From NCBI GenBank assembly GCA_964515255.1, contig CAZETL010000022.1:1-15015 (forward strand): a stretch of 15,015 bases of DNA. The letters run 5' to 3'. The stretch comes from GCA-016699975 sp964515255. Lineage in GTDB: Bacteria > Patescibacteriota > Minisyncoccia > Moranbacterales > UBA1568. Every line of letters starts with the position of its first letter. Within the stretch, counting starts at the first letter, position 1. A model generated the notes under the pieces. The model did no database searches. It was given only the letters and a program-made list of their open reading frames with translations, and had not been told where the DNA came from. Positions 8,552 to 15,015 of the stretch are shown piece after piece. A program made the translations under genes and the position numbers.

Positions 8552-8581
8552 TTCGCAGGCAAGTCATTGGTAACATAAGAT
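8552..8581 (+). promoter_or_regulatory. Candidate miaA promoter giving a leaderless mRNA
   Basis: TTCGCA (8552-8557), an 18-base spacer and TAAGAT (8576-8581) match 4 of 6 bases at each sigma70 hexamer. The predicted start point falls at about 8588-8589, on the miaA ATG itself. This fits the absence of any Shine-Dalgarno before miaA. Confidence 0.3.
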
Positions 8582-8588
8582 TCCGCAT

Positions 8589-9530
8589 ATGTCAATCATT
8601 CCCATACCGAAAGTGATCGCCATTCTCGGCCCGACATCGTCAGGGAAATCATCGCTCGCCATTGAAATCGCAAGACTCTGCGATGGCGAAATCGTTTCCG
8701 TCGACAGCCGCCAAGTCTATCGAGAAATGGATATCGGGAGCGGGAAAGTAACCGTCGAGGAGCAGAAAGCCGTGCCACACCACGTACTCGACGTTGCCGA
8801 CCCAAGAGGCGACTACAATATTTCACACTTCCTAAGGGACGCGCGATCCGCCATCCAAAGTATCGTCTCAAGAAAGAAGATCCCTATTCTCTGCGGCGGA
8901 ACTGGCTTCTGGATGCAAACGCTTATCGAAAACCGAAGTCTCCCTCTCGTGCCTCCAGATTTAGTTCTCCGAAAATCCCTCAGCAAGAAAACAACCGAGG
9001 AACTTTCTTCCTTCCTCGAATCCATTGATCCAGAACGAGCGCAAACAATAGACCGCAACAATCCGCACCGCCTCATCCGCGCGATAGAGATCGCGAAAGA
9101 CCAAGGGAGAGCACAGAAACCAATCAGCGGCTCCTTGATTTCGGAAAACATCTCTCTGCGATATATTCGATCCCCTCTTCTCATCGCGCTCTGCCCGCCC
9201 AAAGAATTCCTCGATAAGAAGATCGGGGCGCGACTCGGCGCCAGATTCGCAAACGGCATGATCGAGGAAGTCACAAGGCTTCAAGAAAATGGTGTTTCAT
9301 GGGAGAAGCTCGATAGCTTCGGCCTCGAATACCGATGGGTTTCCCGACACCTTCAGGGATTCATCGAAGAAAAAGAGATGCGAGAAAAACTTTTCTTCGA
9401 TATCGTCCACTACGCGAAGCGTCAAATGACTTGGATCCGCCGCTGGAAAGAAACGAACTCAAACCTCTGTATCGTCGAAACCCCGGAAGAAGCCATCGAA
9501 AAAACGAAAAAATATCTGGAGAAAACGTAG
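8589..9530 (+). CDS. miaA: tRNA dimethylallyltransferase
   Basis: 313 aa, normal length. It transfers the dimethylallyl group from DMAPP to N6 of A37 in tRNAs that read codons starting with U, a step that stabilises codon-anticodon pairing; cytoplasmic. The P-loop GPTSSGKS is at 14-21. The conserved segment SVDSRQVYREMDIGSGK (37-53) contains catalytic D39 and the prenyl-transfer contact region. PHH at 63-65, YNISHF at 76-81 and GGTGFW at 103-108 are family hallmarks. NPHRLIRAIEI and RQMTWIRRW (C-terminal half) are tRNA-contact regions of the family. The start ATG at 8589 has no ribosome site upstream. The gene is monocistronic, followed after 26 bases by an intrinsic terminator. Confidence 0.97.
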   Translation: MSIIPIPKVIAILGPTSSGKSSLAIEIARLCDGEIVSVDSRQVYREMDIGSGKVTVEEQKAVPHHVLDVADPRGDYNISHFLRDARSAIQSIVSRKKIPILCGGTGFWMQTLIENRSLPLVPPDLVLRKSLSKKTTEELSSFLESIDPERAQTIDRNNPHRLIRAIEIAKDQGRAQKPISGSLISENISLRYIRSPLLIALCPPKEFLDKKIGARLGARFANGMIEEVTRLQENGVSWEKLDSFGLEYRWVSRHLQGFIEEKEMREKLFFDIVHYAKRQMTWIRRWKETNSNLCIVETPEEAIEKTKKYLEKT

Positions 9531-9556
9531 TCTACTCGCCCAGAGAAAAAGAAATT

Positions 9557-9584
9557 GCCCGGGAACCGTTGTCCCGGGCTTTTT
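9557..9584 (+). terminator. Intrinsic terminator of miaA, probably bidirectional
   Basis: 8-bp GC-rich stem GCCCGGGA/TCCCGGGC with a 7-base loop, followed by TTTTT on the plus strand. On the minus strand the same hairpin is followed by AATTTCTTTTT, so it can also stop transcription of the convergent unknown gene ending at 9604. Confidence 0.9.
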
Positions 9585-9603
9585 GTTGATCTCTCGATGC
9601 AAT

Positions 9604-10029
9604 TCACACTCCACTTGCGGTTGGCAAACGAACACTTCCCTCCCCTTTCATCCGCCAGCGCCACTTGATTTTTTCCAATGTTCTCCGCACACGACCACAA
9701 ACCACCCAAATAAACATCGAGACAGCAACTTGGAAAACTGAATGGTTACGGATAACTCCCTGGATTTGCAGTTCCCAGTGCTCCCTTTCGCCATGAAAGT
9801 AATTTGCGCGGTTCTGCATCTGTACAAGGCTCAACGCGTTGCCTTTGTCAGCTTGGCGAGAAAGAATGCATCGAAGCACGCACTCATTACCGTCATCCCC
9901 TGCACGCGAGCATCCCCAACGAGACAGAACAGAAAGACGGCCTCGGAGTTCGGGAAAGTCACACGCTCTATATTTCCAATCCTCGGGAATCAATGGGCAT
10001 TTTTTCACTGTGGCTAGATTGCTGCTCAT
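9604..10029 (-). CDS. Hypothetical protein, 141 aa
   Basis: Not recognised. I chose ATG at 10029 because GGAG lies 7 bases upstream (TTGGAGAACTCTC-ATG). The frame stays open further up to 10302, but that part overlaps the upstream gene out of frame and looks spurious. The protein has five Cys in its first 54 residues (11, 23, 40, 50, 54) and one more at 111. A hydrophobic patch SVFQVAVSMFIWVVCG (97-112) is followed by a very basic Arg/Lys/Trp tail (TLEKIKWRWRMKG). It lies 88 bases after the 157-aa gene on the same strand and converges on miaA. Several other frames in this stretch are also open, so coding status is likely but not certain; the well-spaced ribosome site is the main support. Confidence 0.5.
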   Translation of the reverse strand: MSSNLATVKKCPLIPEDWKYRACDFPELRGRLSVLSRWGCSRAGDDGNECVLRCILSRQADKGNALSLVQMQNRANYFHGEREHWELQIQGVIRNHSVFQVAVSMFIWVVCGRVRRTLEKIKWRWRMKGEGSVRLPTASGV

Positions 10030-10117
10030 GAGAGTTCTCCAATTGCGAAAGAAGTGAGATAGGCCACAATATCTGGAGGGATCATCGCTCCAGAAACGAG
10101 GGGTTTCAACTTTTGTT

Positions 10118-10591
10118 TCAACTCCTCGAAACATCACTCGAGATACTTCGCTGTAGCAGGTAAAAGGGAACAGTTGCAATACCCACGAACTCGCGAACCT
10201 TGGGAAGCATCGCAGACACCCTTGCTTGTGAAACCGAAGGAAACAAACATTCAACACTTGTTGAGATTTCGATAAATGGCCGGAGAGGAAAATCTCTCCC
10301 ATCTCTCCCGATACCGGGGTATGTTTTCCCGATATCAGTTACCATCCTTTGAAATGGTTCAAGGGAAACGCCGACAATATCTCTCCTATCGAAAAGCGCC
10401 GAAAAGCACCTCCCGAGAGGAGTTTCTACATACGGACAACCCCGAACAAGATATAGAAGACGGCCGTTTTTCTCGTCCCACCAAATGAAAGGCTTGAATT
10501 CTCCCAAATCTCCAAACAATTGATCGAGTTGCTTGAAGAAACCTTCAACCCCTTTATCAACCAAGCATCGATCATGCGCGACTGCATCCAT
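10118..10591 (-). CDS. Hypothetical protein, 157 aa
   Basis: Not recognised. The start is firm: AGGAGG (10604-10599) lies 7 bases before ATG 10591, the strongest ribosome site in the window, and an in-frame TAA lies just upstream. Residues 31-80 (EFKPFIWWDEKNGRLLYLV...YVETPL...DIVGVSLEPF) read like a small alpha/beta domain with a conserved-looking core. The pattern recalls short uncharacterised bacterial families in which a 'VG.....F' strand follows a short-lived charged turn, but I cannot name one. No signal peptide or membrane helix. It is the first gene after the consensus promoter at 10706-10735 and the terminator-like hairpin at 10631-10653, and is followed by the 141-aa gene. Confidence 0.65.
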   Translation of the reverse strand: MDAVAHDRCLVDKGVEGFFKQLDQLFGDLGEFKPFIWWDEKNGRLLYLVRGCPYVETPLGRCFSALFDRRDIVGVSLEPFQRMVTDIGKTYPGIGRDGRDFPLRPFIEISTSVECLFPSVSQARVSAMLPKVREFVGIATVPFYLLQRSISSDVSRS

Positions 10592-10630
10592 CTTTCTTCC
10601 TCCTCGCTTTCCACTTTGTTAAGATACAAA

Positions 10631-10653
10631 AAATCCGCCACTGGGGCGGATTT
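10631..10653 (-). terminator. Strong intrinsic terminator or attenuator
   Basis: Perfect 9-bp stem AAATCCGCC/GGCGGATTT with a 5-base loop. On the minus strand it runs into TTTTTT then GTATCTT. It lies 107 bases after the gatB stop and could end that operon. But it also lies between a consensus promoter (10706-10735) and the gene starting at 10591, so transcripts from that promoter must pass it. Confidence 0.85.
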
Positions 10654-10697
10654 CACGCTTTCAAAAACTGATTCCAAATTTTTCTCTTTTGGATCAT
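10653..10697 (-). CDS. Possible 14-residue leader peptide
   Basis: ATG at 10697 opens a 14-codon frame (MIQKRKIWNQFLKA) whose TGA stop overlaps the first base of the terminator stem. The predicted transcript start (about 10699) is only 1-3 bases upstream, so it would be translated as a leaderless message. It holds four Lys/Arg and one Trp, but no run of a single amino acid as in classical amino-acid attenuators. May be chance. Confidence 0.25.
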   Translation of the reverse strand: MIQKRKIWNQFLKA

Positions 10698-10705
10698 CGG
10701 GTCGG

Positions 10706-10735
10706 ATTATACTCCCGTGAAGCAAACTCTGTCAA
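10706..10735 (-). promoter_or_regulatory. Consensus sigma70 promoter
   Basis: Reading the minus strand, TTGACA (10735-10730) and TATAAT (10711-10706) are both perfect consensus hexamers separated by 18 bases. Predicted start point is near 10699. It is the best promoter in the window and points at the 157-aa and 141-aa unknown genes, with the terminator hairpin in between. Confidence 0.8.
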
Positions 10736-10759
10736 ACGAACCGAAAATACCGGATAATT

Positions 10760-12238
10760 TCAGTGTAAGTCGCCAATCTTTTTCACGAGAAGATCACGGG
10801 CAACTCCGGGATTCGCCGTTCCCTTCGAAAGCTTCATGACTTGCCCCACGAGATACTGAAGCGCATTTTCTCTGCCGCTCCGATAATCGGCAACCGACTT
10901 TCCGTTTGCGCTAATCGCCTCACTGACAAACGCCTCAATCGCCGAAACATCACTCGTCTGCACGAGACCGAGCCGATCGACAATGTGGGACGGATCACTG
11001 TCCTCGCCGCGCATCATCTCAAAGAGAACCTTCTGCGCCGCGCTCGAATTCACGACGCCATCGGCAACCAGGCCGATAAACTCCGCGTAGTTCTCCGGAG
11101 AAAACGGGATTGCCCGCATATCTCCGCCGCGCTCGGAGAGAAATCTTTTTATTTCCGTCAAGAAATAATTCGAGGCGAGCTTCAAAAGTTTTTTTTCGTC
11201 GGATTTCGCCTCACCCGATTGCCGTTTCTCTGCAGCCTCGCTCGCAACCCGCTCGAACCAGTCAGCCGCATCGCGCTCCGAAACGATAATCTCGATATCT
11301 TTCTCCGCCAAACCATATTCCTCTTTAAATCTCCGCGCTTTCGAATCCGGAAGCTCCGGGAGACTGCGCCGGAGCACTTCCACGTATTCTTCGGAAAATA
11401 TCATTCTTGGGATATCCGGTTCCGGAAAATACCGGTAATCATGCGCCGATTCTTTCTCCCGCTGCGATACCGTCCGGCCGGCTGCATCGTCCCACCCTCG
11501 AGTTTCTTGTCGGATCAACTTCCCATCATTCAATAGTTCTGTTTGGCGCGCTATTTCATAATCGGCCGCCCGTTCGACGCTCCGAAACGAATTGAGATTC
11601 TTCACCTCGACTTTTGTGCCGCTGAGCCGATCCTCTCCCTCGCGATACAATGAAAGATTCACTTCGCATCGCATATGACCCTTCTCCATGTCGGCATCGG
11701 AAACGTCGAGATATCTCAATACTTGACGAAGCCGCTCACAGAATATTCTTGCTTCCTTGCCGCTTCCAAAGTCAGGCTCGGTTACAAGCTCCATCAGTGG
11801 CACCCCTGCCCGATTCAGGTCAACCAAAGTAACGCCGCCGCCCGAATGAGAGAGTTTCCCCGTATCCTCCTCAAGATGAATGCGGGTGATTTGGAATTCC
11901 TTGCCGCCTATTGCCATTTTCCCGCGCTCGCAAAGCGGCTCGTCATACTGGGATATCTGATACCCCTTCGGAAGATCCGGATAGAAATAGTTTTTCCGAT
12001 CAAACTTCGATTCGAGACGGATCGAACAACCCAAAGCAAGCCCGACTCTTTGCACCGCCTCTACTGCCGCCCGGTTTGGCACCGGAAGCGCGCCTGGCTG
12101 TCCGGAACATACCGGGCAGATATGGACATTCGGCTCCCGCTCGAGTCCGAGCCCGTTTGCGCACGAACAGAACATCTTTGATTTAGTCTTGAGTTCGACA
12201 TGGACTTCCATGCCGATAACAGGAATATATCGAGGCAT
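10760..12238 (-). CDS. gatB: Asp/Glu-tRNA(Asn/Gln) amidotransferase subunit B
   Basis: 492 aa from ATG 12238, typical for GatB. In the GatCAB complex it binds misacylated Glu-tRNA(Gln) or Asp-tRNA(Asn), activates the acyl side chain with ATP and uses ammonia from GatA to make the amide. The N terminus MPRYIPVIGMEVHVELKTKS is the family start. Zinc-site cysteines C24, C26, C41 and C44 (CSC...CPVC) are intact. YFYPDLPKGYQISQYDEP, HLEEDTGK, VDLNRAGVPLMELVTEPD and DADMEKGHMRCEVN are catalytic-core signatures. The C-terminal YqeY-like tRNA-binding tail (about 350-492) ends GVARDLLVKKIGDL. An in-frame TTG at 12280 would overlap the upstream kinase by 8 bases and adds a non-conserved leader, so I reject it. 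Co-transcribed with the kinase, 34 bases apart. gatA and gatC are not in the window. Confidence 0.97.
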   Translation of the reverse strand: MPRYIPVIGMEVHVELKTKSKMFCSCANGLGLEREPNVHICPVCSGQPGALPVPNRAAVEAVQRVGLALGCSIRLESKFDRKNYFYPDLPKGYQISQYDEPLCERGKMAIGGKEFQITRIHLEEDTGKLSHSGGGVTLVDLNRAGVPLMELVTEPDFGSGKEARIFCERLRQVLRYLDVSDADMEKGHMRCEVNLSLYREGEDRLSGTKVEVKNLNSFRSVERAADYEIARQTELLNDGKLIRQETRGWDDAAGRTVSQREKESAHDYRYFPEPDIPRMIFSEEYVEVLRRSLPELPDSKARRFKEEYGLAEKDIEIIVSERDAADWFERVASEAAEKRQSGEAKSDEKKLLKLASNYFLTEIKRFLSERGGDMRAIPFSPENYAEFIGLVADGVVNSSAAQKVLFEMMRGEDSDPSHIVDRLGLVQTSDVSAIEAFVSEAISANGKSVADYRSGRENALQYLVGQVMKLSKGTANPGVARDLLVKKIGDLH

Positions 12239-12272
12239 AACAAAAGAAGAAATTCTACTCTCTTTGACCCCA

Positions 12273-12830
12273 TTAACCAAGGAAGTTTTTCATTATCTCG
12301 TCAACGCTCGCGAAAAGCTCGTCGCGAGTCCCGTTGTTCTCAACAACCGCATCCGAAAGATCTTTTAACTGCTTCACATCCCGATCCGCCGCTGATTCAT
12401 GGTCGCGGACAAAATCTTCAAATGTTTTCGAGAGGTCATCCGCCTTGCTGCCGCGATTTTTGATTCGATCGAATCGAATCCGAAGGTCCGTCTCAACAAA
12501 AAAGAAACGAAATCCTGGCAGCTTCTTCAGAACCTCCAATTCCCCGCGCTTTCGAATGCCGTCTATTACGACTACCGCCGAAGAGGATCTTCGAACATCG
12601 TTTTCAAGAACCTGCGACAGAATACCTTCGCCAAATGCTCCCCGAAGCGCCTCGGCAAGCACCGCATACGATTCGCGGACAAGCGGAAGGTTAAGGCGAT
12701 TCAAAATATCCTTCAGGATGAGAGAAAATCCGAGCGTAGATGCCCCGTATCGACTCTGGAGATATTCCTTTACGGTATCCTTGCCGGCTCCGGGCTCACC
12801 AGAAAGGCCAATGACCATCTGTTCTGCCAT
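12273..12830 (-). CDS. P-loop kinase (NMP / dephospho-CoA kinase-like)
   Basis: 185 aa from ATG 12830. The start is supported by a TATAAT element at 12881-12886: its predicted transcript start (about 12874) lies downstream of the alternative GTG at 12875. Walker A is GEPGAGKDT (11-19), with the GKDT form seen in deoxynucleotide and dephospho-CoA kinases. VVVIDGIRKRGELEVLKKL (from about 86) matches the Walker B and 'DGIR..E' pattern of the UPF0200/adenylate-kinase-like group. FDRIKNRG and KTFEDFVRDHESAADRD supply a lid-like basic and acidic region, and VENNGTRDEL is the usual C-terminal strand motif of the group. It therefore phosphorylates a small nucleotide-like substrate, identity unknown. 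First gene of the operon with gatB. Confidence 0.75.
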   Translation of the reverse strand: MAEQMVIGLSGEPGAGKDTVKEYLQSRYGASTLGFSLILKDILNRLNLPLVRESYAVLAEALRGAFGEGILSQVLENDVRRSSSAVVVIDGIRKRGELEVLKKLPGFRFFFVETDLRIRFDRIKNRGSKADDLSKTFEDFVRDHESAADRDVKQLKDLSDAVVENNGTRDELFASVDEIMKNFLG

Positions 12831-12880
12831 ACTTATCCGAATAATGCTCTCACTGCACACCAGAAAGCCTACCACAAAGA

Positions 12881-12886
12881 ATTATA
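12881..12886 (-). promoter_or_regulatory. -10 element of the kinase-gatB operon
   Basis: A perfect TATAAT on the minus strand (12886-12881). The -35 region at the right spacing (about ATGAAT) is poor. It predicts a leader of about 44 bases before ATG 12830. Confidence 0.45.
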
Positions 12887-13086
12887 ATCGCAAACCGAAA
12901 AAAGATTCATAAAAAACCCGAGGATCGCCACCATCATTCTGTTTCCTTCCTCCGTTGAACACTATTGGAATCTCTCTGCAAAATGATAAAGCCTCAAAGT
13001 TCTACCGCTTCGGCTTGAAAAAATTTTTGGAGCAAGCCGTATAAGGTTTCCCCCGCTCCGCCTCGCATTATTTCCAAGCAAAGAGA

Positions 13087-13117
13087 AAGGGCTACCCTGA
13101 TTTCCAGAGTAGCCCTT
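13087..13117 (-). terminator. Intrinsic terminator of the export cluster
   Basis: 9-bp stem AAGGGCTAC/GTAGCCCTT, extended inside the loop by CTG/CAG after one mismatch, 31 bases beyond the stop of the small secreted protein. The minus strand continues TCTCTTTG, a modest U-rich tract. Confidence 0.75.
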
Positions 13118-13148
13118 GTCGTGCAGACATTGCCGTTGTTTCAGTTCT

Positions 13149-13475
13149 TCAGCAATAGGACTGGTCTCGGCAGACTTTTACAAAAGTCACCGTATTCTTG
13201 GTGCCATTGCAACTTTCCACCACCAAATCCATTTCATAACTTTCCCTCATCGCCAGCACTGCGGCATCATATACCTCGCTGTAATTGGCTAGGGTTTTAT
13301 CCACCACGAAAACAGCACTTCCGCACGGACCGTTTACCGTGCCATAGAGCGTCAGACTTCCGTCTCGCTCCACCCAATAGGCGGGGATGGTCGTGATAAC
13401 CTCGGTAAGAGCCTGTGCCGATTGAGCAACAAACAGACTCAGGGCTAGGGACAAAGCAAAGAACTTCCACTTCAT
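13149..13475 (-). CDS. Small secreted Cys-containing protein, 108 aa
   Basis: 108 aa from ATG 13475, chosen because GAGAGG lies 8 bases upstream and a signal peptide starts immediately (MKWKFFALSLALSLFVAQSAQA, cleavage about residue 22). The mature part of about 86 residues is beta-rich with four Cys (NGPCGS, VESCNG, KVCRDQSYC), likely as two disulfides. The order strand - C - strand - 'YSEVYDAAVLAMRES' helix - strand - C - strand is reminiscent of small secreted OB-fold proteins such as AB5-type toxin B subunits; this is a pattern impression only. It follows the CHAP amidase gene by 89 bases and ends at a terminator, so it is probably exported along with it. Confidence 0.8.
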   Translation of the reverse strand: MKWKFFALSLALSLFVAQSAQALTEVITTIPAYWVERDGSLTLYGTVNGPCGSAVFVVDKTLANYSEVYDAAVLAMRESYEMDLVVESCNGTKNTVTFVKVCRDQSYC

Positions 13476-13564
13476 GGTGTACACCTCTCGTTTCGGTTGT
13501 TGACGATTGATTGCATGGCTCGCACAGGAAAACATTCCTATGCTTTCTTGTTGGACGGCTCTGC

Positions 13565-14512
13565 TTATGGGTAAAGCAGTTTCAGAATGTTGGAGTGTTT
13601 TTCTTCCGATACGCCACCATAAGCAGCGGTTCCGGCCGCACCACAGGCAGCAAACCCATGGCCTCGATGAGCAGGGTCGATTGGTTCCGGAAACCCGCTT
13701 CCAATATGGACAGTGTATCCCCGATTGTTCCCCACAGAGGAACAGTAGCTGGAGCCCGCCTCATACTTCCGACAGGTCTGATAGTCGAAGTAGTAGTACG
13801 CCGAGGCACTACCACAATTCGCATTGCTTCCGTTATGCTTCCAGCAGAATGCGCCATCATGCGCACCGGACGGCTTAACGGAAAGCCCCGTCACACAAGT
13901 GACGTTGGTAGCGGTGTCACTGCCGGGAATGTTTGCATCCCTGCCCTTTGCTTCGAAATGCAGGAAGCGTTCGGGATAGCCGGGACCACCAACAGAAACG
14001 TTGCGGGAATGGTATTTACGGTCAGCGGGCCAGTTGTACTCCACTAAATCAAAGGAGACAAGCCGCCCATCATTCTCATTAGTGTAGAGACGCTGGACAT
14101 AGGCGACGTGACCAGTTCCACCCGCTTTCTCCCAATGAGCCACTGCGCCGATGGCAGGATAATCGTCTATCCGGATTCCCGCTGTATCTGCAGCATCCTT
14201 CCAATGGCCAGCATTGCCGAAATGAAGATTGGCATTTCCCATCCAACCCCAGTTCGTAAACACGTTACCATTGTTGTCTTTGACATCATTCAGGCGAAGC
14301 CGATAGGCAGTGTAGGAAGTGCAGTTGCAAGCTGCAAAACCGTTTCCTGTTCCACCAAAGACATCATTCAAAACGTCTGCATTTATTGGACACGTTCCCG
14401 GCACTCCATTTGCTGTTTCGTAGCCATTATCCACTGCAGCGTGCACCGTAGAAAATAGTACGAAAAAAGCCAAAAACAAGACAAATTTTTTCAAAGAACA
14501 CTTTCTCATCAT
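13565..14512 (-). CDS. Secreted CHAP-domain cysteine amidase/peptidase
   Basis: 315 aa. The start ATG at 14512 has GGAGG 5 bases upstream (ATG 14509 is nearly equal). The signal peptide is KKFVLFLAFFVLFSTVHA-AVD. CHAP domains cut peptidoglycan cross-bridges or stem amides. The catalytic Cys is C64 in CNCTSYTAYRL, the His is H135 in GTGHVAYVQ, and E158/N160 in VEYNW are likely the third position. NWGWMGNANLHFGNAGHW and the YPAIGAVAHW strand are also family-like. A C-terminal region (about 200-315) has six Cys and no domain I recognise; it may bind a target or stabilise the enzyme outside the cell. It sits between a truncated unknown gene and the small secreted protein. Substrate, own wall or neighbour cell, cannot be told from the sequence. 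Confidence 0.88.
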   Translation of the reverse strand: MMRKCSLKKFVLFLAFFVLFSTVHAAVDNGYETANGVPGTCPINADVLNDVFGGTGNGFAACNCTSYTAYRLRLNDVKDNNGNVFTNWGWMGNANLHFGNAGHWKDAADTAGIRIDDYPAIGAVAHWEKAGGTGHVAYVQRLYTNENDGRLVSFDLVEYNWPADRKYHSRNVSVGGPGYPERFLHFEAKGRDANIPGSDTATNVTCVTGLSVKPSGAHDGAFCWKHNGSNANCGSASAYYYFDYQTCRKYEAGSSYCSSVGNNRGYTVHIGSGFPEPIDPAHRGHGFAACGAAGTAAYGGVSEEKHSNILKLLYP

Positions 14513-14608
14513 CTCATCCTCCAAACAGGAAAAATCGAGGAAACTCCCCCCGAAGAACTTTCAGATCATTCTCCACTGAAAATCCTCTTGAGAGGAACTT
14601 CCCTCTGC

Positions 14609-15015
14609 CTAACGAATCTTTTTAACGGACTCCTGTAGATTCTCCTTTACACCAAATGTTTCGGAATATTCACTAGATGACCTTCCCCACCATCCGGCAA
14701 TACTTTGTTCATAATCCATGTCTTCTTTCCCGCTACCGCAAGAAGCCTGTGCTGAGCCTTCCTCGATAAAGTATCCATCCACTTCAACAGGCATAAGGTA
14801 TTCTTTACCATACAATTTTGTCTGCAGAGCAATGTACTCCTGTTTTGACATATTGTACCTCGTAAAGATACCAATGAAGCAAGAGTACCAACCTTTATTA
14901 TCATAAACACCCGACCCATTTTTTTTGGCAATATCATTCAGCTTCTCTGTAGTGAACTGCGCCGACATGATATCGTACTTCGCATATTCTGGCTCCCAAT
15001 CGGCCTTACTCGCCT
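14609..15015 (-). CDS. Hypothetical protein, 5' end outside window
   Basis: At least 134 residues; the frame is open through the right edge (reading ASKADWEPEYAKYDI before the Met at 14968), so the start lies beyond 15015 and the internal ATG 14968 is probably not the true start. The visible part is hydrophilic and mixed: KLNDIAKKNGSGVYDNKGWY, a Cys-containing stretch GWYSCFIGIFTRYN, EVDGYFIEEG, ASCGSGKED and a charged C terminus. No domain is recognised. It precedes the CHAP gene on the same strand by 96 bases and may share its transcript. Confidence 0.65.
   Translation of the reverse strand, partial: ASKADWEPEYAKYDIMSAQFTTEKLNDIAKKNGSGVYDNKGWYSCFIGIFTRYNMSKQEYIALQTKLYGKEYLMPVEVDGYFIEEGSAQASCGSGKEDMDYEQSIAGWWGRSSSEYSETFGVKENLQESVKKIR

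Larger units (their letters stand above)
12831..13148. other. Intergenic region between export cluster and kinase-gatB operon
   Basis: 318 bases without a gene that I can support. It holds the terminator at 13087-13117, a 7-bp hairpin CGGCTTG/CAAGCCG (13011-13017 with 13033-13039, 15-base A/T-rich loop) of unknown role, and the TATAAT at 12881-12886. No tRNA or other known RNA was recognised. Confidence 0.6.

Noticed and set aside
8506..8595. TTG-initiated extension of the membrane protein
   Set aside because: It overlaps the miaA start and lacks a ribosome site, while ATG 8505 has AGGAG at 8 bases.
9742..10057. Plus-strand open frames opposite the 141-aa gene
   Set aside because: All three plus frames are partly open here, none has a convincing ribosome site, and they oppose a minus-strand frame that does.
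10030..10302. N-terminal extension giving a 232-aa minus-strand protein
   Set aside because: It overlaps the 157-aa gene out of frame, and ATG 10029 has a better ribosome site (GGAG, 7-base spacing).
10118..10630. Possible structured RNA gene (RNase P RNA, tmRNA or similar)
   Set aside because: None of the conserved core sequences of these RNAs was found on either strand, and the stretch from 10591 has a clear ribosome site and an open frame.
12239..12280. TTG-initiated extension of gatB
   Set aside because: The family begins at the MPRYIPVIG-like sequence, and the extension overlaps the kinase stop.
14582..14595. Hairpin TCCTC/GAGGA after the truncated gene
   Set aside because: Only 5 bp of stem and a short T-tract; too weak to call a terminator.

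Overview
The window looks like a metagenome scaffold from a Candidate Phyla Radiation (Patescibacteria, probably Parcubacteria-type) bacterium. It contains an exactly 100-base run of N. GatB and MiaA resemble Parcubacteria-type sequences. The secreted proteins are built from Cys-rich 'GSCGPAA..YAYNQTS' modules and divergent InlB-type repeats, which are common in that lineage. No tRNA, rRNA, CRISPR array, transposase or integrase was seen.

Positions 1-4170 (minus strand) hold a three-gene cell-surface cluster: a 648-aa secreted repeat protein, a 148-aa single-pass membrane protein, and a second large secreted repeat protein that runs off the left edge and is interrupted by the assembly gap. 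The two large proteins share a 278-bp segment that encodes identical protein but differs at 17 synonymous sites.

Positions 4359-9584 hold housekeeping genes. dnaE (replicative polymerase with an intact PHP metal-site motif, plus strand) converges on a small four-helix membrane protein of unknown function (minus strand), which diverges from miaA (plus strand). Hairpin terminators sit in both convergent junctions.

Positions 9604-10735 (minus strand) are the least explained part. Two hypothetical genes, each with a strong ribosome binding site, lie downstream of a consensus sigma70 promoter. A strong intrinsic terminator stands between that promoter and the first gene, and a 14-codon leaderless mini-ORF ends exactly at the hairpin. 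This looks like an attenuated leader or a very small RNA gene.

Positions 10760-12886 (minus strand) are a kinase-gatB operon with its own -10 element. GatB works in the Glu/Asp-tRNA amidotransferase complex. The kinase is a P-loop NMP/dephospho-CoA kinase-like protein.

Positions 13087-15015 (minus strand) are an export cluster: a truncated unknown gene, a secreted CHAP-domain cysteine amidase, and a small secreted Cys-containing protein, closed by a terminator. With the left-hand surface cluster, this gives the window a strong cell-envelope and cell-contact theme around ordinary housekeeping genes. No single complete novel system can be proven from sequence alone. The best leads are the promoter-terminator leader with its two unknown genes, the gapped surface repeat gene, and the CHAP cluster.
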